Positions 33,968 through 42,053 of a stretch of 64,000 nt of DNA are shown piece by piece. The DNA comes from Okibacterium fritillariae (GTDB lineage: Bacteria; Actinomycetota; Actinomycetes; Actinomycetales; Microbacteriaceae). The notes beneath the pieces are model-generated. The model did no database searches. It had not been told where the DNA came from and saw only the letters and a program-made list of their open reading frames with translations. The position numbers and the translations under genes were made by a program. Location: assembly GCF_900167575.1 (NCBI RefSeq), contig NZ_FUZP01000001.1, positions 124,001-188,000 of the forward strand, read 5' to 3'. The first letter of the stretch is position 1. Every line of letters begins with the position of its first letter.

Positions 33968-35532
33968 GACGCGAGCAGGTGGGTGAGACCTCCGCCGCAG
34001 AACTCGACGTGATCATGGCTCGCGCCGTTGCGGCCGCGCGGGTAGCCGAGGGTGTGCCCGCTGTCGAGCGCCGGCGCTGGCTGGTCGCGGCGGCCGACGC
34101 GATCGACGCCGACGCCGCCGAGCTGGTGCGGATCGCTGCTCGCGAGAGCCACTTGCCCGAGGCCCGCCTGACGGGCGAACTCGCGCGCACGACCGCGCAG
34201 CTGCGGCTGTTCGACCGCGTGCTCGACGAGGGTTCATATCTCGAGGCGACGATCGACCACCCCGACCCGTCGGCCACGCCGCCCGTGCCCGACCTGCGGC
34301 GCATGCTCGTGCCGCTCGGCGTGGTCGCGGTGTTCTCGGCCTCGAACTTTCCGTTCGCGTTCTCGGTGGCGGGCGGCGACACGGCGTCGGCGCTCGCGGC
34401 CGGTAATGCGGTGGTCGTGAAGGCGCACCCCGGGCATCCCGAGCTGTCGGAGCGCACGGCTCGCACGGTCACCGCGGCCCTTGCCGAGGCGGGTGCCCCC
34501 GACGGACTGTTCGCGCTCGTCAGCGGTTTCGATGTGGGCCCCCTGTTGGTCGAGCATCCGGACACGGCCGCCGTGGGTTTCACGGGGTCTGTTCCGGGTG
34601 GCCGCGCGTTGTTCGACATCGCGGCCCGTCGCCCCTCGCCCATCCCGTTCTATGGCGAGTTGGGCAGCCTGAACCCCGTCGTCGTCACGCCCGACGCGTT
34701 GCGCCAGCGCGGTACGGAACTCGCGCGCGGGCTCTCCGAATCGGTCACGCTGGGTGCCGGGCAGTTCTGCACCAAGCCGGGTGTCGTCTTCGTGCCCGGG
34801 GGTGAACGGGCTTCGGATGCCTTCGCCGCTGCGGTCGCTCAGTCGCTGCCCGACACGACCTGGACGCTGCTGACGCCGTCGATCGCCGAGGGCTTCGCCC
34901 GGCGCACGGCCGAGCAGCTCGCCGCGGGCGCTGTCGCGGTCGGCGGTTCGGCGGGCGCTTCGGCGGGATCCTCCAGTGCGAAATCGGGCGCAGCGGAGGA
35001 GGCGATTGCCGGCTCGGACGTCGGGATTCCAGGCGCGGGTGCTGACGCAGGCGCGAGCGCCGACGGACAGGTCGCCCCGGTCATCCTGAGCGCGGATGTG
35101 TCGACCGTTCTCGCACACGCCGACACGCTGCTCGAGGAGAGTTTCGGCCCCTCGACGCTGCTCGTGCGTTATGCCGACGACGACGAGCTCGCCCGTGCCC
35201 TCACGGCGCTCGACGGCAGCCTGACGGCCACGATCCATGCCGAACCGAGCGAGGAGATCGGCGACCTGGTGGCCCTGCTGCGACCCCGTGCCGGCCGCAT
35301 CCTTTTCGGTGGATGGCCGACGGGCGTTGCCGTCTCGTGGGCCCAGCACCACGGCGGCCCTTACCCCTCGACCACGTCGGTGCACACCTCGGTCGGTGCG
35401 ACCGCCATCCGCCGCTGGCTGCGCCCCGTCACCTATCAGACGGCGCCCGAGGCGGCACTCCCGCCCGAACTGCGCGAGGGCAACCCTCTCGGCATCGTGC
35501 GCCGGGTCGACGGGGTTCTCGGCCGATCGTGA
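33958..35532 (+). CDS. 2-oxoglutarate semialdehyde (2,5-dioxovalerate) dehydrogenase
   Basis: A 524-residue NADP-type aldehyde dehydrogenase. The nucleophile is Cys271 in GQFCTKPG and the general base is Glu234 in YGELGSLNP. NFPFAFSVAGGD and VVVKAHPGHP are typical of the 2-oxoglutarate semialdehyde branch. It would finish the pathway by making 2-oxoglutarate for the TCA cycle. An unusual Ser/Ala/Gly-rich stretch (about residues 330-370) interrupts the fold between the Cys region and the C-terminal part. It probably forms a loop. Confidence 0.85.
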   Translation: MDVGREQVGETSAAELDVIMARAVAAARVAEGVPAVERRRWLVAAADAIDADAAELVRIAARESHLPEARLTGELARTTAQLRLFDRVLDEGSYLEATIDHPDPSATPPVPDLRRMLVPLGVVAVFSASNFPFAFSVAGGDTASALAAGNAVVVKAHPGHPELSERTARTVTAALAEAGAPDGLFALVSGFDVGPLLVEHPDTAAVGFTGSVPGGRALFDIAARRPSPIPFYGELGSLNPVVVTPDALRQRGTELARGLSESVTLGAGQFCTKPGVVFVPGGERASDAFAAAVAQSLPDTTWTLLTPSIAEGFARRTAEQLAAGAVAVGGSAGASAGSSSAKSGAAEEAIAGSDVGIPGAGADAGASADGQVAPVILSADVSTVLAHADTLLEESFGPSTLLVRYADDDELARALTALDGSLTATIHAEPSEEIGDLVALLRPRAGRILFGGWPTGVAVSWAQHHGGPYPSTTSVHTSVGATAIRRWLRPVTYQTAPEAALPPELREGNPLGIVRRVDGVLGRS

Positions 35533-35556
35533 GCGACTCGGCGGCGGCCTAGCGCC

Positions 35557-36432
35557 TCAGTGCGAGCTGCTGCGGCCGTCGGCATCATCCGGGCCGTAGA
35601 GCTCGCGCGCCAGCTCGACCAGCGCCTCGACCTCGGGCCCGGCCTCGCCCCTCCGCCAAGCGAGCGACACCGGAATGCGCGGCGCGCCCGTGAGCGGACG
35701 GTAGGTCACGCCGCGGCGGGGGTGTCGCGCGACGGTCGCCTCCGCCGTGGTGCCGACGGCCCCGCCCGTGGCGATCTCGTCGAGCCACTCCTCGGTGCCC
35801 CAGATGCGGCGCATGGTGACGGCACCCTCTGGCCAGAGCGCCGCTGTCGTGGTGCTCCATTCGGGGTTGCCCACGACGACGTGGCCGACGAGGTCGTCGA
35901 GCGTGAGCGTGCGGCGCCGGGCCAACGGGTCGCCCGACGGCACGGCCGCGAACCGGCGCTCGCTGCCGATCGACGCGGTCTCGAACCGGTCGTCCACCTC
36001 GACCCGCAGCACGGCCACGTCGACCAGGTTCTCGGCCAGCCCCGCGGTGCGCGAATTCACGTTCATGAGTTCGAGGCGCCGGGCCGGATGCGTGACCCCC
36101 CACCGGCGGCGCAGCTCATCCGTATGCTCGCCGAACGCGGCCCAGGCATAGCCGACCCGCAGCGGAGTCGTGTGCCCGTCGGCCAGCGTCCGCACGGCCT
36201 CGAGTTCGGAGAGCACCTTGCGGGCCTGCGCGACCACGGCGGTTCCGAGAGTAGTCAGCTCGACTCCGCGCGGCCGACGCACGAGCAATTGTGCGCCGAG
36301 CTCTCGTTCGAGGGCCGCAATCGTGCGCGAGGCGGCTGCCTGCGAGAGCCCGACGGCTATGGCCGCATCCGTGATCGTTCCGGCGTCGTCGCACGCCACG
36401 AGAACGCGCAGCGAGCGGATGTCGAGAGCCAT
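35557..36432 (-). CDS. LysR-family transcriptional regulator
   Basis: A 291-residue protein starting at ATG 36432 (MALDIRSLRV). The helix-turn-helix region is GTITDAAIAVGLSQAAASRTIAALERELG, followed by a periplasmic-binding-like effector domain. The divergent EamA exporter gene starts 68 bp away, so by LysR convention the shared region is probably its target. It is convergent with the aldehyde dehydrogenase with a 24-bp gap. Confidence 0.85.
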   Translation of the reverse strand: MALDIRSLRVLVACDDAGTITDAAIAVGLSQAAASRTIAALERELGAQLLVRRPRGVELTTLGTAVVAQARKVLSELEAVRTLADGHTTPLRVGYAWAAFGEHTDELRRRWGVTHPARRLELMNVNSRTAGLAENLVDVAVLRVEVDDRFETASIGSERRFAAVPSGDPLARRRTLTLDDLVGHVVVGNPEWSTTTAALWPEGAVTMRRIWGTEEWLDEIATGGAVGTTAEATVARHPRRGVTYRPLTGAPRIPVSLAWRRGEAGPEVEALVELARELYGPDDADGRSSSH

Positions 36433-36500
36433 GCACTCAGCGTATGGCAGCGCGTCCTCGCGCATTACGTTCGCAGCCAAACCCGAGGCAGTCTTCCTGT

Positions 36501-37406
36501 GTGGAGAATCAACCCGCTCAAGAACCCGCTCGGCAATCGGCTCAGCAACCCGCTCCGCCGGCCCGCCGCCTCACCGGCGTGGCGATGATGCTTGCCTCGG
36601 CCGCGAGCAACCAATTTGGTGCCGCGGTCGGGGCCGGGGCCTTCGCCGCCATCGGGCCGCTCGGTGTCGTCGCCGTTCGGCAGTTCGTGGGCGCGGCCGT
36701 GCTCATGACGACGGTGCGGCCGCCGCTCCGCCGCTTCACCCGGCGCCAGTGGTGGCCCGTGATCGTGCTCGGCGGAGTCTTCGTCGTCATGAACCTGAGC
36801 CTCTATACGGCCGTCGATCGCATCGGCCTGGGACTGGCGGTGACGCTCGAGTTCCTCGGACCGCTGGGCGTGGCGCTCGCCGCATCCCGCCGGCTCGTCG
36901 ATGTCGGTGCCGCCATCGCCGCACTCATCGGCGTCTACGTGTTGGTGCTGCCGGGCCCGTCGAGCGACGTGTGGGGCATCGCGAGCGGTTTGTTGGCGGG
37001 GGCTTGCTGGGCCTCGTACATTCTTCTGAGTCGGCTGATCGGCCAGCGGACGGAGGGTTTGCAGGGTGCCGCCGCGTCGAGCTCGGTGGCGGCAGCGATG
37101 TCTCTGCCGGTAATCGTGATCTTCGCGGTGCAGGGGCGTTTCACCGCGCCGGCCGTGCTCGCCGCGGCCGTTGCGGGACTGCTCTGCACCGTCGTTCCGT
37201 ATGCCCTCGACCTGTTAACTCTGCGTTTCGTGCCAGCTGCCGCCTTCGGCGTGTTCATGAGCGTGAACCCGGTGCTGGCGGCCGTGGCCGGCCTCGTCGT
37301 GCTCGCCCAGGTTCCGGCGCCGCACGAGTGGCTGGGTGTCGCGATCGTGGTCGCCGTGAACGTCTGGGTGACGGTGCGCGGCTCTAGAGGGGCGGCGGCG
37401 GTGTGA
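36501..37406 (+). CDS. EamA/DMT-family exporter (RhtA-like)
   Basis: A 301-residue protein with ten predicted helices in two EamA repeats. LGLAVTLEFLGPLGVAL and FGVFMSVNPVLAAVAGL are characteristic of the RhtA threonine/homoserine exporter branch. GTG 36501 is my preferred start. ATG 36444 is in frame, but the added residues are low-complexity and leave only 11 bp to the divergent LysR gene. The last 23 bp overlap the convergent mechanosensitive-channel gene. Confidence 0.8.
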   Translation: MENQPAQEPARQSAQQPAPPARRLTGVAMMLASAASNQFGAAVGAGAFAAIGPLGVVAVRQFVGAAVLMTTVRPPLRRFTRRQWWPVIVLGGVFVVMNLSLYTAVDRIGLGLAVTLEFLGPLGVALAASRRLVDVGAAIAALIGVYVLVLPGPSSDVWGIASGLLAGACWASYILLSRLIGQRTEGLQGAAASSSVAAAMSLPVIVIFAVQGRFTAPAVLAAAVAGLLCTVVPYALDLLTLRFVPAAAFGVFMSVNPVLAAVAGLVVLAQVPAPHEWLGVAIVVAVNVWVTVRGSRGAAAV

Positions 37407-38148
37407 GTGGCTCGACAGGTTTCTCGCTGGTCACGACGGCATCGACACCAGCGTCGGTCAGTGCCGCGCCGAGGGCCGCGACGACCCGGCTCGTTGCCGC
37501 GACGTCGTCGGCGGGCGCGTGCCAGAACTGAACGGTGAGGCTGATGCGCTCGGGTTCGATGGTGCGCACGATGACGGCCGGCGGATGCTCGGGCCGCAGC
37601 CCGGCGACCGTGCCCAGTGCGGTGAGCGCGACATCCGTGACCGCCGCGAGCGGTGTCGTCGAGCGAAAGCGCACCTGCACCTCGGAGCGCCGCCGGCCCA
37701 ACTCGGAGTGGTTGACGAGCGGCTCCTCGAGCAGCAGCGAGTTGGGCACGTGCACGGTGCGCCCGTCGCGCGTGGTGATCACGACGCTGCGGCCGTTGAG
37801 TTCGCGCACGCGGCCGATGTAGTCGCCCGCCTCGATCTCGTCGCCCACCTTGAGCGGGTGGCGGGTCTGCAGCACGATGCCCGCGGCGAAGTTGGCCGAG
37901 ATGCCGCGCAGCGCGAGGAAGATGACGGCCGCGACGATGAGCCCCACGGCGAGGAACGGTTGGATAGAGGCGCCGAGGAAGGCGAACGCCGTTCCGATGC
38001 CGAGGAGCAGCACGGCGTAACGCACGATGCGCGCCGTGAGGATGGCCGCCCCTTCGCTGATTCCTTGCAGTCGCCGAAGCGCCGCGAGCACACCCTTGCG
38101 CGCGTAGATGGACAGGATCCACCCGACGAGCACGCTGCCCGCCGCCAA
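37384..38148 (-). CDS. MscS-family mechanosensitive ion channel
   Basis: At least 254 residues. Hydrophobic helices precede the pore helix region (FLALRGISANFAAGIVLQTR) and the beta domain with GDEIEAGDYIGRVREL and VPNSLLLEEP, the MscS middle-domain signatures. The listed start is TTG 38148. The frame continues upstream with plausible sequence (PPDFGQFFTPTSVSGWDLGL) to the stop of the preceding gene without an ATG, GTG or TTG, so the real start may be non-canonical. It releases solutes on hypo-osmotic shock. Confidence 0.82.
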   Translation of the reverse strand: MAAGSVLVGWILSIYARKGVLAALRRLQGISEGAAILTARIVRYAVLLLGIGTAFAFLGASIQPFLAVGLIVAAVIFLALRGISANFAAGIVLQTRHPLKVGDEIEAGDYIGRVRELNGRSVVITTRDGRTVHVPNSLLLEEPLVNHSELGRRRSEVQVRFRSTTPLAAVTDVALTALGTVAGLRPEHPPAVIVRTIEPERISLTVQFWHAPADDVAATSRVVAALGAALTDAGVDAVVTSEKPVEPLTPPPPL

Positions 38149-38216
38149 CCCGAGATCCCATCCGCTGACGCTCGTCGGCGTGAAGAACTGGCCGAAGTCG
38201 GGCGGGGTCGCTGCGC

Positions 38217-38936
38217 TTATGCCAGGAATGCCGACACCGCCTTCTGCAGTTGCAGCAGCGCGATCACGAGCACGAGGGCCGCGTTGAGCACGCTCGTGTG
38301 CGAGGCGATCCAGCCGCGGATGGACGCGAGCACGGGTGTGGCCTGCTCACCGCGCACGAGCAGAAGCAGCACGGGGATGAGGATCGGCAGGATGCCGACG
38401 ACGCCGAAGAGGATCAGGACGAGTGCGTCGGTCGCACCCCCAAAACCCGCGAGGCGCACATCGAGCGCGGCGATGATCGCGCAAGACAGGTCGACGGGAT
38501 TGAGCACGAAAATGCCGACGCCGAGCAGCAGGCTGCGGGTGGGCGTGAAGGTCTCGACCGACCGCAGCCATCCGGGCAGCTGCGGCGCCGCCTCGGTCAC
38601 GTCGGTCGGCGTGCGCGCATGGGCCATGGCGACCGCCCGCGCGTGGCCCTTTCTGTAGATGTAGACGGCGCCCAGTATCAGCACGAGCGCGAAGACGAGC
38701 CGCACGGCCGACACCCAATCGGGCGGAGTGCTGCGCGGCTGCAGGTCGAACAACCCCAGAACGGCATAGCTCGCCCCCAACCCGATCGCGATTCCGAGCG
38801 CCCACCCGAGCGCGAAGAACACGCCCGTCACGCGGGCCCGCCGGGACAGCAGAACGGCCACGAGCGCCATGATGGCGAGCGGGCTCATGACGATGCCGAG
38901 CGCCAGCGGCAGCAACGACAGAACGAGGTCGCCCAT
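38217..38936 (-). CDS. GAP-family (Sap-like) membrane protein
   Basis: A 239-residue protein starting at ATG 38936 behind ggaggag. About six helices with the LysE-like N-terminal pattern LLPLALGIVMSPLAIMALVAV match the actinobacterial GAP (GPL-addressing protein) family, linked in mycobacteria to moving glycolipids to the surface (family knowledge). Its real substrate here is unknown. The mechanosensitive-channel gene follows closely on the same strand. Confidence 0.78.
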   Translation of the reverse strand: MGDLVLSLLPLALGIVMSPLAIMALVAVLLSRRARVTGVFFALGWALGIAIGLGASYAVLGLFDLQPRSTPPDWVSAVRLVFALVLILGAVYIYRKGHARAVAMAHARTPTDVTEAAPQLPGWLRSVETFTPTRSLLLGVGIFVLNPVDLSCAIIAALDVRLAGFGGATDALVLILFGVVGILPILIPVLLLLVRGEQATPVLASIRGWIASHTSVLNAALVLVIALLQLQKAVSAFLA

Positions 38937-39076
38937 GCCCTCTCCTCCCGTCGGTGGTCCCAGTGTGGCCCTCAAGGCCGCCTTCCGCCACCAAAAATTC
39001 GACACGTCGAACGGAGCGGCGCTGGCAATAGCAAGTCCGAAGAAGACCCGGCGAGATGGGACCGACCGTGGACTGG

Positions 39077-39691
39077 TTACCGACCGGCGGGGACGGAGGA
39101 GATGAGTCGGAGGGCGAAATCGACGGCGCCGTCGAGTTCGTTTCGGGATGCGCCCAGCTCGGCACGCGTGGAGAGGCCCTGCCAGACCGTTTGGGTGAAT
39201 TCGGCGAGTTCGGCGGCGGTTGCGCTGCCCGGGAGGGGCTCGTCAGCGGATTCCTGCTCGAGGCGAGCGCGCAGGCGAGCCTCGTCGGAGCGTTGCAGGT
39301 CGGCGACGTAGGTGCGCACGTCGAGCGTCGAGGAGGCGTCAGACATGACCGCGCTGCTCGTGAGGCATCCGGGGTGCCCTTCGTCCGTGCGCGTGAATTC
39401 GGCCACCGATTCGCGCAGGAGGCGCTCGATGACGGCCGCCGCAGACGCCTCCTGCAGGGCCCGATCGTAGATCGCGCTGTAGCGCAGGGCATAAACGCGA
39501 ACGGCTTCAGCGAAGAGCTCGGCTTTCGTTCCGAAGGCGGCGTAGAGGCTGGAACTCGAGATTCCGAGGGCGCTCGTGAGCTGGCGGGTCGAGGTGCCCG
39601 AGAACCCGTGCTGCCAAAACAGGTGTGCGGCTTGGCGCAGAGCCGCGTCGCGGTCGAATTCACGGGGGCGGCCTGCGGGTCTGGATGCCAT
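39077..39691 (-). CDS. TetR/AcrR-family regulator
   Basis: A 204-residue protein. The helix-turn-helix segment is FSGTSTRQLTSALGISSSSLYAAFG, followed by a ligand domain with the PGCLTSSAVM motif common in the YcdC/AcrR-like group. It is divergent from an alpha/beta hydrolase gene across 37 bp, which is its likely target. Confidence 0.85.
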   Translation of the reverse strand: MASRPAGRPREFDRDAALRQAAHLFWQHGFSGTSTRQLTSALGISSSSLYAAFGTKAELFAEAVRVYALRYSAIYDRALQEASAAAVIERLLRESVAEFTRTDEGHPGCLTSSAVMSDASSTLDVRTYVADLQRSDEARLRARLEQESADEPLPGSATAAELAEFTQTVWQGLSTRAELGASRNELDGAVDFALRLISSVPAGR

Positions 39692-39728
39692 GTTGACGAT
39701 TCTAGATCAATTGCCCCAGAATGGAGTT

Positions 39729-40520
39729 ATGGAGCAAACGATTCAGAAACAGATTCAGGTCGATGGCAGCTGGGTGGCCGTGGATGTCTACGGCGAGGAG
39801 GACGGGCCCGCGATCATCCTCGTACCCGGCGTGATGGCGGATGCGGCGGGATGGGCCGAGGTTGCTCGGCAACTGAGCGGGTGGAAGACCGTTGCCGTCG
39901 TGAACCGGCGGGGGCGCCAACCGTCCGGTCCGCTGGGCGATGGATACGACATCCAGACCGAAGTCGACGACGCCGCTGCGGTTCTGCGCGAATTCTCCGA
40001 CGTGCGCACGCTGTTCGGCTGGAGTTACGGCGGCCTGATCGCGCTACACCTGGCGAACGAGGTGCCCGTGCCGCATCTCATCGCCTATGAGCCGATCACG
40101 GCGCCTTTCGGGGCCGGAGCGCTGCCCGCGCTCGAAAGGGCCCACGGTGACGGCGATCTGGACCGCACCGTCGAGGTCGCGCTCGGCGAGGTGAGTGGTC
40201 TGCCCGCCGCGGTCGTCGAATCCCTGCGGGCCGATTCCGCCGTCTGGGCCGGGCTGACGGCCGTGAGTTCGCCGATCTTCTCCGAGACGGCGGCGATCAA
40301 CTCCGCCCCGCAGTCCGCCGAGCTGGGCCGGTGGGCCGAGAGGATCGACCTCATCGTGGGCGAGCGCAACCGCGGGCAGGCGCCCTATGGCACGAGCTTC
40401 GAGGATGTCGCATCCCGCACCCCGCGCGGTGTCGTGCACGAATTGTCGGGGCAAGGCCACCTGGCGCATCTCGAGGCCCCTGGTCACCTCGCCGACCTGA
40501 TCGATCGGTTGTCGAACTAG
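39729..40520 (+). CDS. Alpha/beta hydrolase
   Basis: A 263-residue protein starting at ATG 39729. LVPGVMADAAGW is the oxyanion region, GWSYGG carries the nucleophile Ser and SGQGHLAHLEAP the catalytic His. ggag lies only 2 nt before the ATG, so initiation may be leaderless. Its divergence from a TetR gene suggests induction by its substrate. The substrate is unknown. Confidence 0.78.
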   Translation: MEQTIQKQIQVDGSWVAVDVYGEEDGPAIILVPGVMADAAGWAEVARQLSGWKTVAVVNRRGRQPSGPLGDGYDIQTEVDDAAAVLREFSDVRTLFGWSYGGLIALHLANEVPVPHLIAYEPITAPFGAGALPALERAHGDGDLDRTVEVALGEVSGLPAAVVESLRADSAVWAGLTAVSSPIFSETAAINSAPQSAELGRWAERIDLIVGERNRGQAPYGTSFEDVASRTPRGVVHELSGQGHLAHLEAPGHLADLIDRLSN

Positions 40521-40544
40521 CCAATGCTCGCTCGCGGCTGCTCG

Positions 40545-41339
40545 TCAGCTGCGCAGGTGGGAGGCGCCGTTGAGGTCGAGGATGGTGCCCGAGGCCCAGG
40601 TGGCGTCGGGCGACGACAGGTAGAGCACGGCGGCCGCGATCTCGTGCGGCGTGGCGACGCGGCCGAAGGGGCTCTGGGCGCGGATGGTGTCGCCCGCCGG
40701 GCCCGAGAGCTTTTCGGATTGGCGGTCGGTGGAGACGAAGCCGGGGGCGATGGTCGAGACGGCGATGTCGTGCGGGGCCAGGGCGACCGCCATTGACTGA
40801 GCAAAGGCGTGCAGGGCGCCCTTCGTCGCCGCGTAGGCGGGGTAGTCGGGCTCGCCCACGAAGACGCCGCGCGAGCCGATGTTCACGATCGTGCCGCCGC
40901 CGCCCGCGCCGATGCGGTGGTTGGCGAAGCAGTAGGTGAGGTTGGCGGCGCCGCGCAGGTTGACGTCGATCATGTCGGTCCAGACGCGCTGCCAGTCGGC
41001 GTAGGACACCTCGTCGACGCGGTGACCGTTGGTTGCCGAGGGGCCGACGGCGGCGTTGTTCACGAGCGTGTGGATGCTGCCCAGGGCGTCGCTCGCGGCA
41101 TCCATCAGGGCGCGTACCTGGTCGGCGTCGGCGAGGTCACCCGAGACGAGGACGTGACCGTCGCCGGCCAGGAGCGCGAGGGTTTCTTCGCCGTCGGCGC
41201 GGCTCGAACCGTAGTGCACGGCCACGCGGTCACCGCGCGCGGCCAGGGCGATCGCGATCGCTCGACCGATGCCGCGCGAGGCGCCCGTGACGAGGGCGGC
41301 GGGTCGATCGGCGGCGGGCGGCGACGGCGTGGATGTCAT
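40545..41339 (-). CDS. SDR-family oxidoreductase (FabG-like)
   Basis: A 264-residue classical short-chain dehydrogenase. TGASRGIGRAIA binds NAD(P), NNAAVG stabilises the fold, and YPAYAATKGAL contains the catalytic Tyr/Lys pair. The substrate cannot be told. The DUF1801 gene ends 9 nt upstream on the same strand, suggesting co-transcription. Confidence 0.85.
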   Translation of the reverse strand: MTSTPSPPAADRPAALVTGASRGIGRAIAIALAARGDRVAVHYGSSRADGEETLALLAGDGHVLVSGDLADADQVRALMDAASDALGSIHTLVNNAAVGPSATNGHRVDEVSYADWQRVWTDMIDVNLRGAANLTYCFANHRIGAGGGGTIVNIGSRGVFVGEPDYPAYAATKGALHAFAQSMAVALAPHDIAVSTIAPGFVSTDRQSEKLSGPAGDTIRAQSPFGRVATPHEIAAAVLYLSSPDATWASGTILDLNGASHLRS

Positions 41340-41348
41340 GCCCTCACG

Positions 41349-41774
41349 CTACGGTGCCGGAACCGCCTTGCGCAGCAGTTCGCCGATGAACGCCTCTTCG
41401 TCGGGGCCGAGTTTCGTGACGGCGAAGGCCGTTGGCCACATGGTTCCCTCGTCGAGAGTCGCGTTGTCATTGAACCCGATGGTCGCGTAGCGCACCTTGA
41501 ACTTGGCCGCGGCCTGGAAGAAGACGAGCACCTTGCCGTCGAGCGCGTAGCCCGGCATGCCGTACCAGGTCTTGGGCGTCAGGGCCGGCGCGTGCTCGGC
41601 GACGAGGGCGTGCAGCCGCTCGGCGATGGCCCGGTCGTCGTCGGTCATCTCGGCGATCTTCTCGAGCAGGTCTTTCTCGGGGTCGGCCTTGGCGCCTTTT
41701 CTCTCCTGTTTGCGCACCTCGGCGGCGCGCTCCTTCATGGCGGCGCGTTCCTCGGGCGTGAAGTTCTCGGTCAT
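41349..41774 (-). CDS. DUF1801/YdhG-like protein
   Basis: A 141-residue protein. The KTWYGMPGYALDGKVLVFFQ segment and following VRYATIGF strand are the core of the DUF1801 fold, also found in frataxin-like iron-chaperone-annotated proteins. The N-terminal 40 residues are a charged helix (Lys/Glu-rich). The role is unknown. It probably forms a unit with the downstream SDR gene. Confidence 0.75.
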   Translation of the reverse strand: MTENFTPEERAAMKERAAEVRKQERKGAKADPEKDLLEKIAEMTDDDRAIAERLHALVAEHAPALTPKTWYGMPGYALDGKVLVFFQAAAKFKVRYATIGFNDNATLDEGTMWPTAFAVTKLGPDEEAFIGELLRKAVPAP

Positions 41775-41915
41775 GGCGCTCCTTCGTCGGATGTCGGATG
41801 TCGGACGTCTTGCCACGACCTTACGACCGCGGGGCGGCCCCCTGCTCGAGTAATTCCGCGCGGAAGGAGTCCGGCGCTCGCCGAGATGCCGGTCGGCAAC
41901 CGCTCGACACGACGA

Positions 41916-41959
41916 CAGATGGGCTCGCACCCGGATGATTCCGGACGCGAGCCCATCTG
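41916..41959 (-). terminator. Two-tier hairpin after the surface-protein gene
   Basis: The perfect 13-bp outer stem cagatgggctcgc / gcgagcccatctg surrounds an 18-nt loop that itself folds (ccgga-tgat-tccgg). It lies 95 nt past the stop of the surface protein on the minus strand. The arm and loop lengths equal those at 12279-12322. Confidence 0.72.
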
Positions 41960-42053
41960 CCGTTGCCGGCACTTCCGCCGACTGCCGTGCGGGACGATCG
42001 CTCACGCGGATGGCGGGCCGGCCGCGTGTCGTCGCCTCAGAGAGCCGTCCGGC

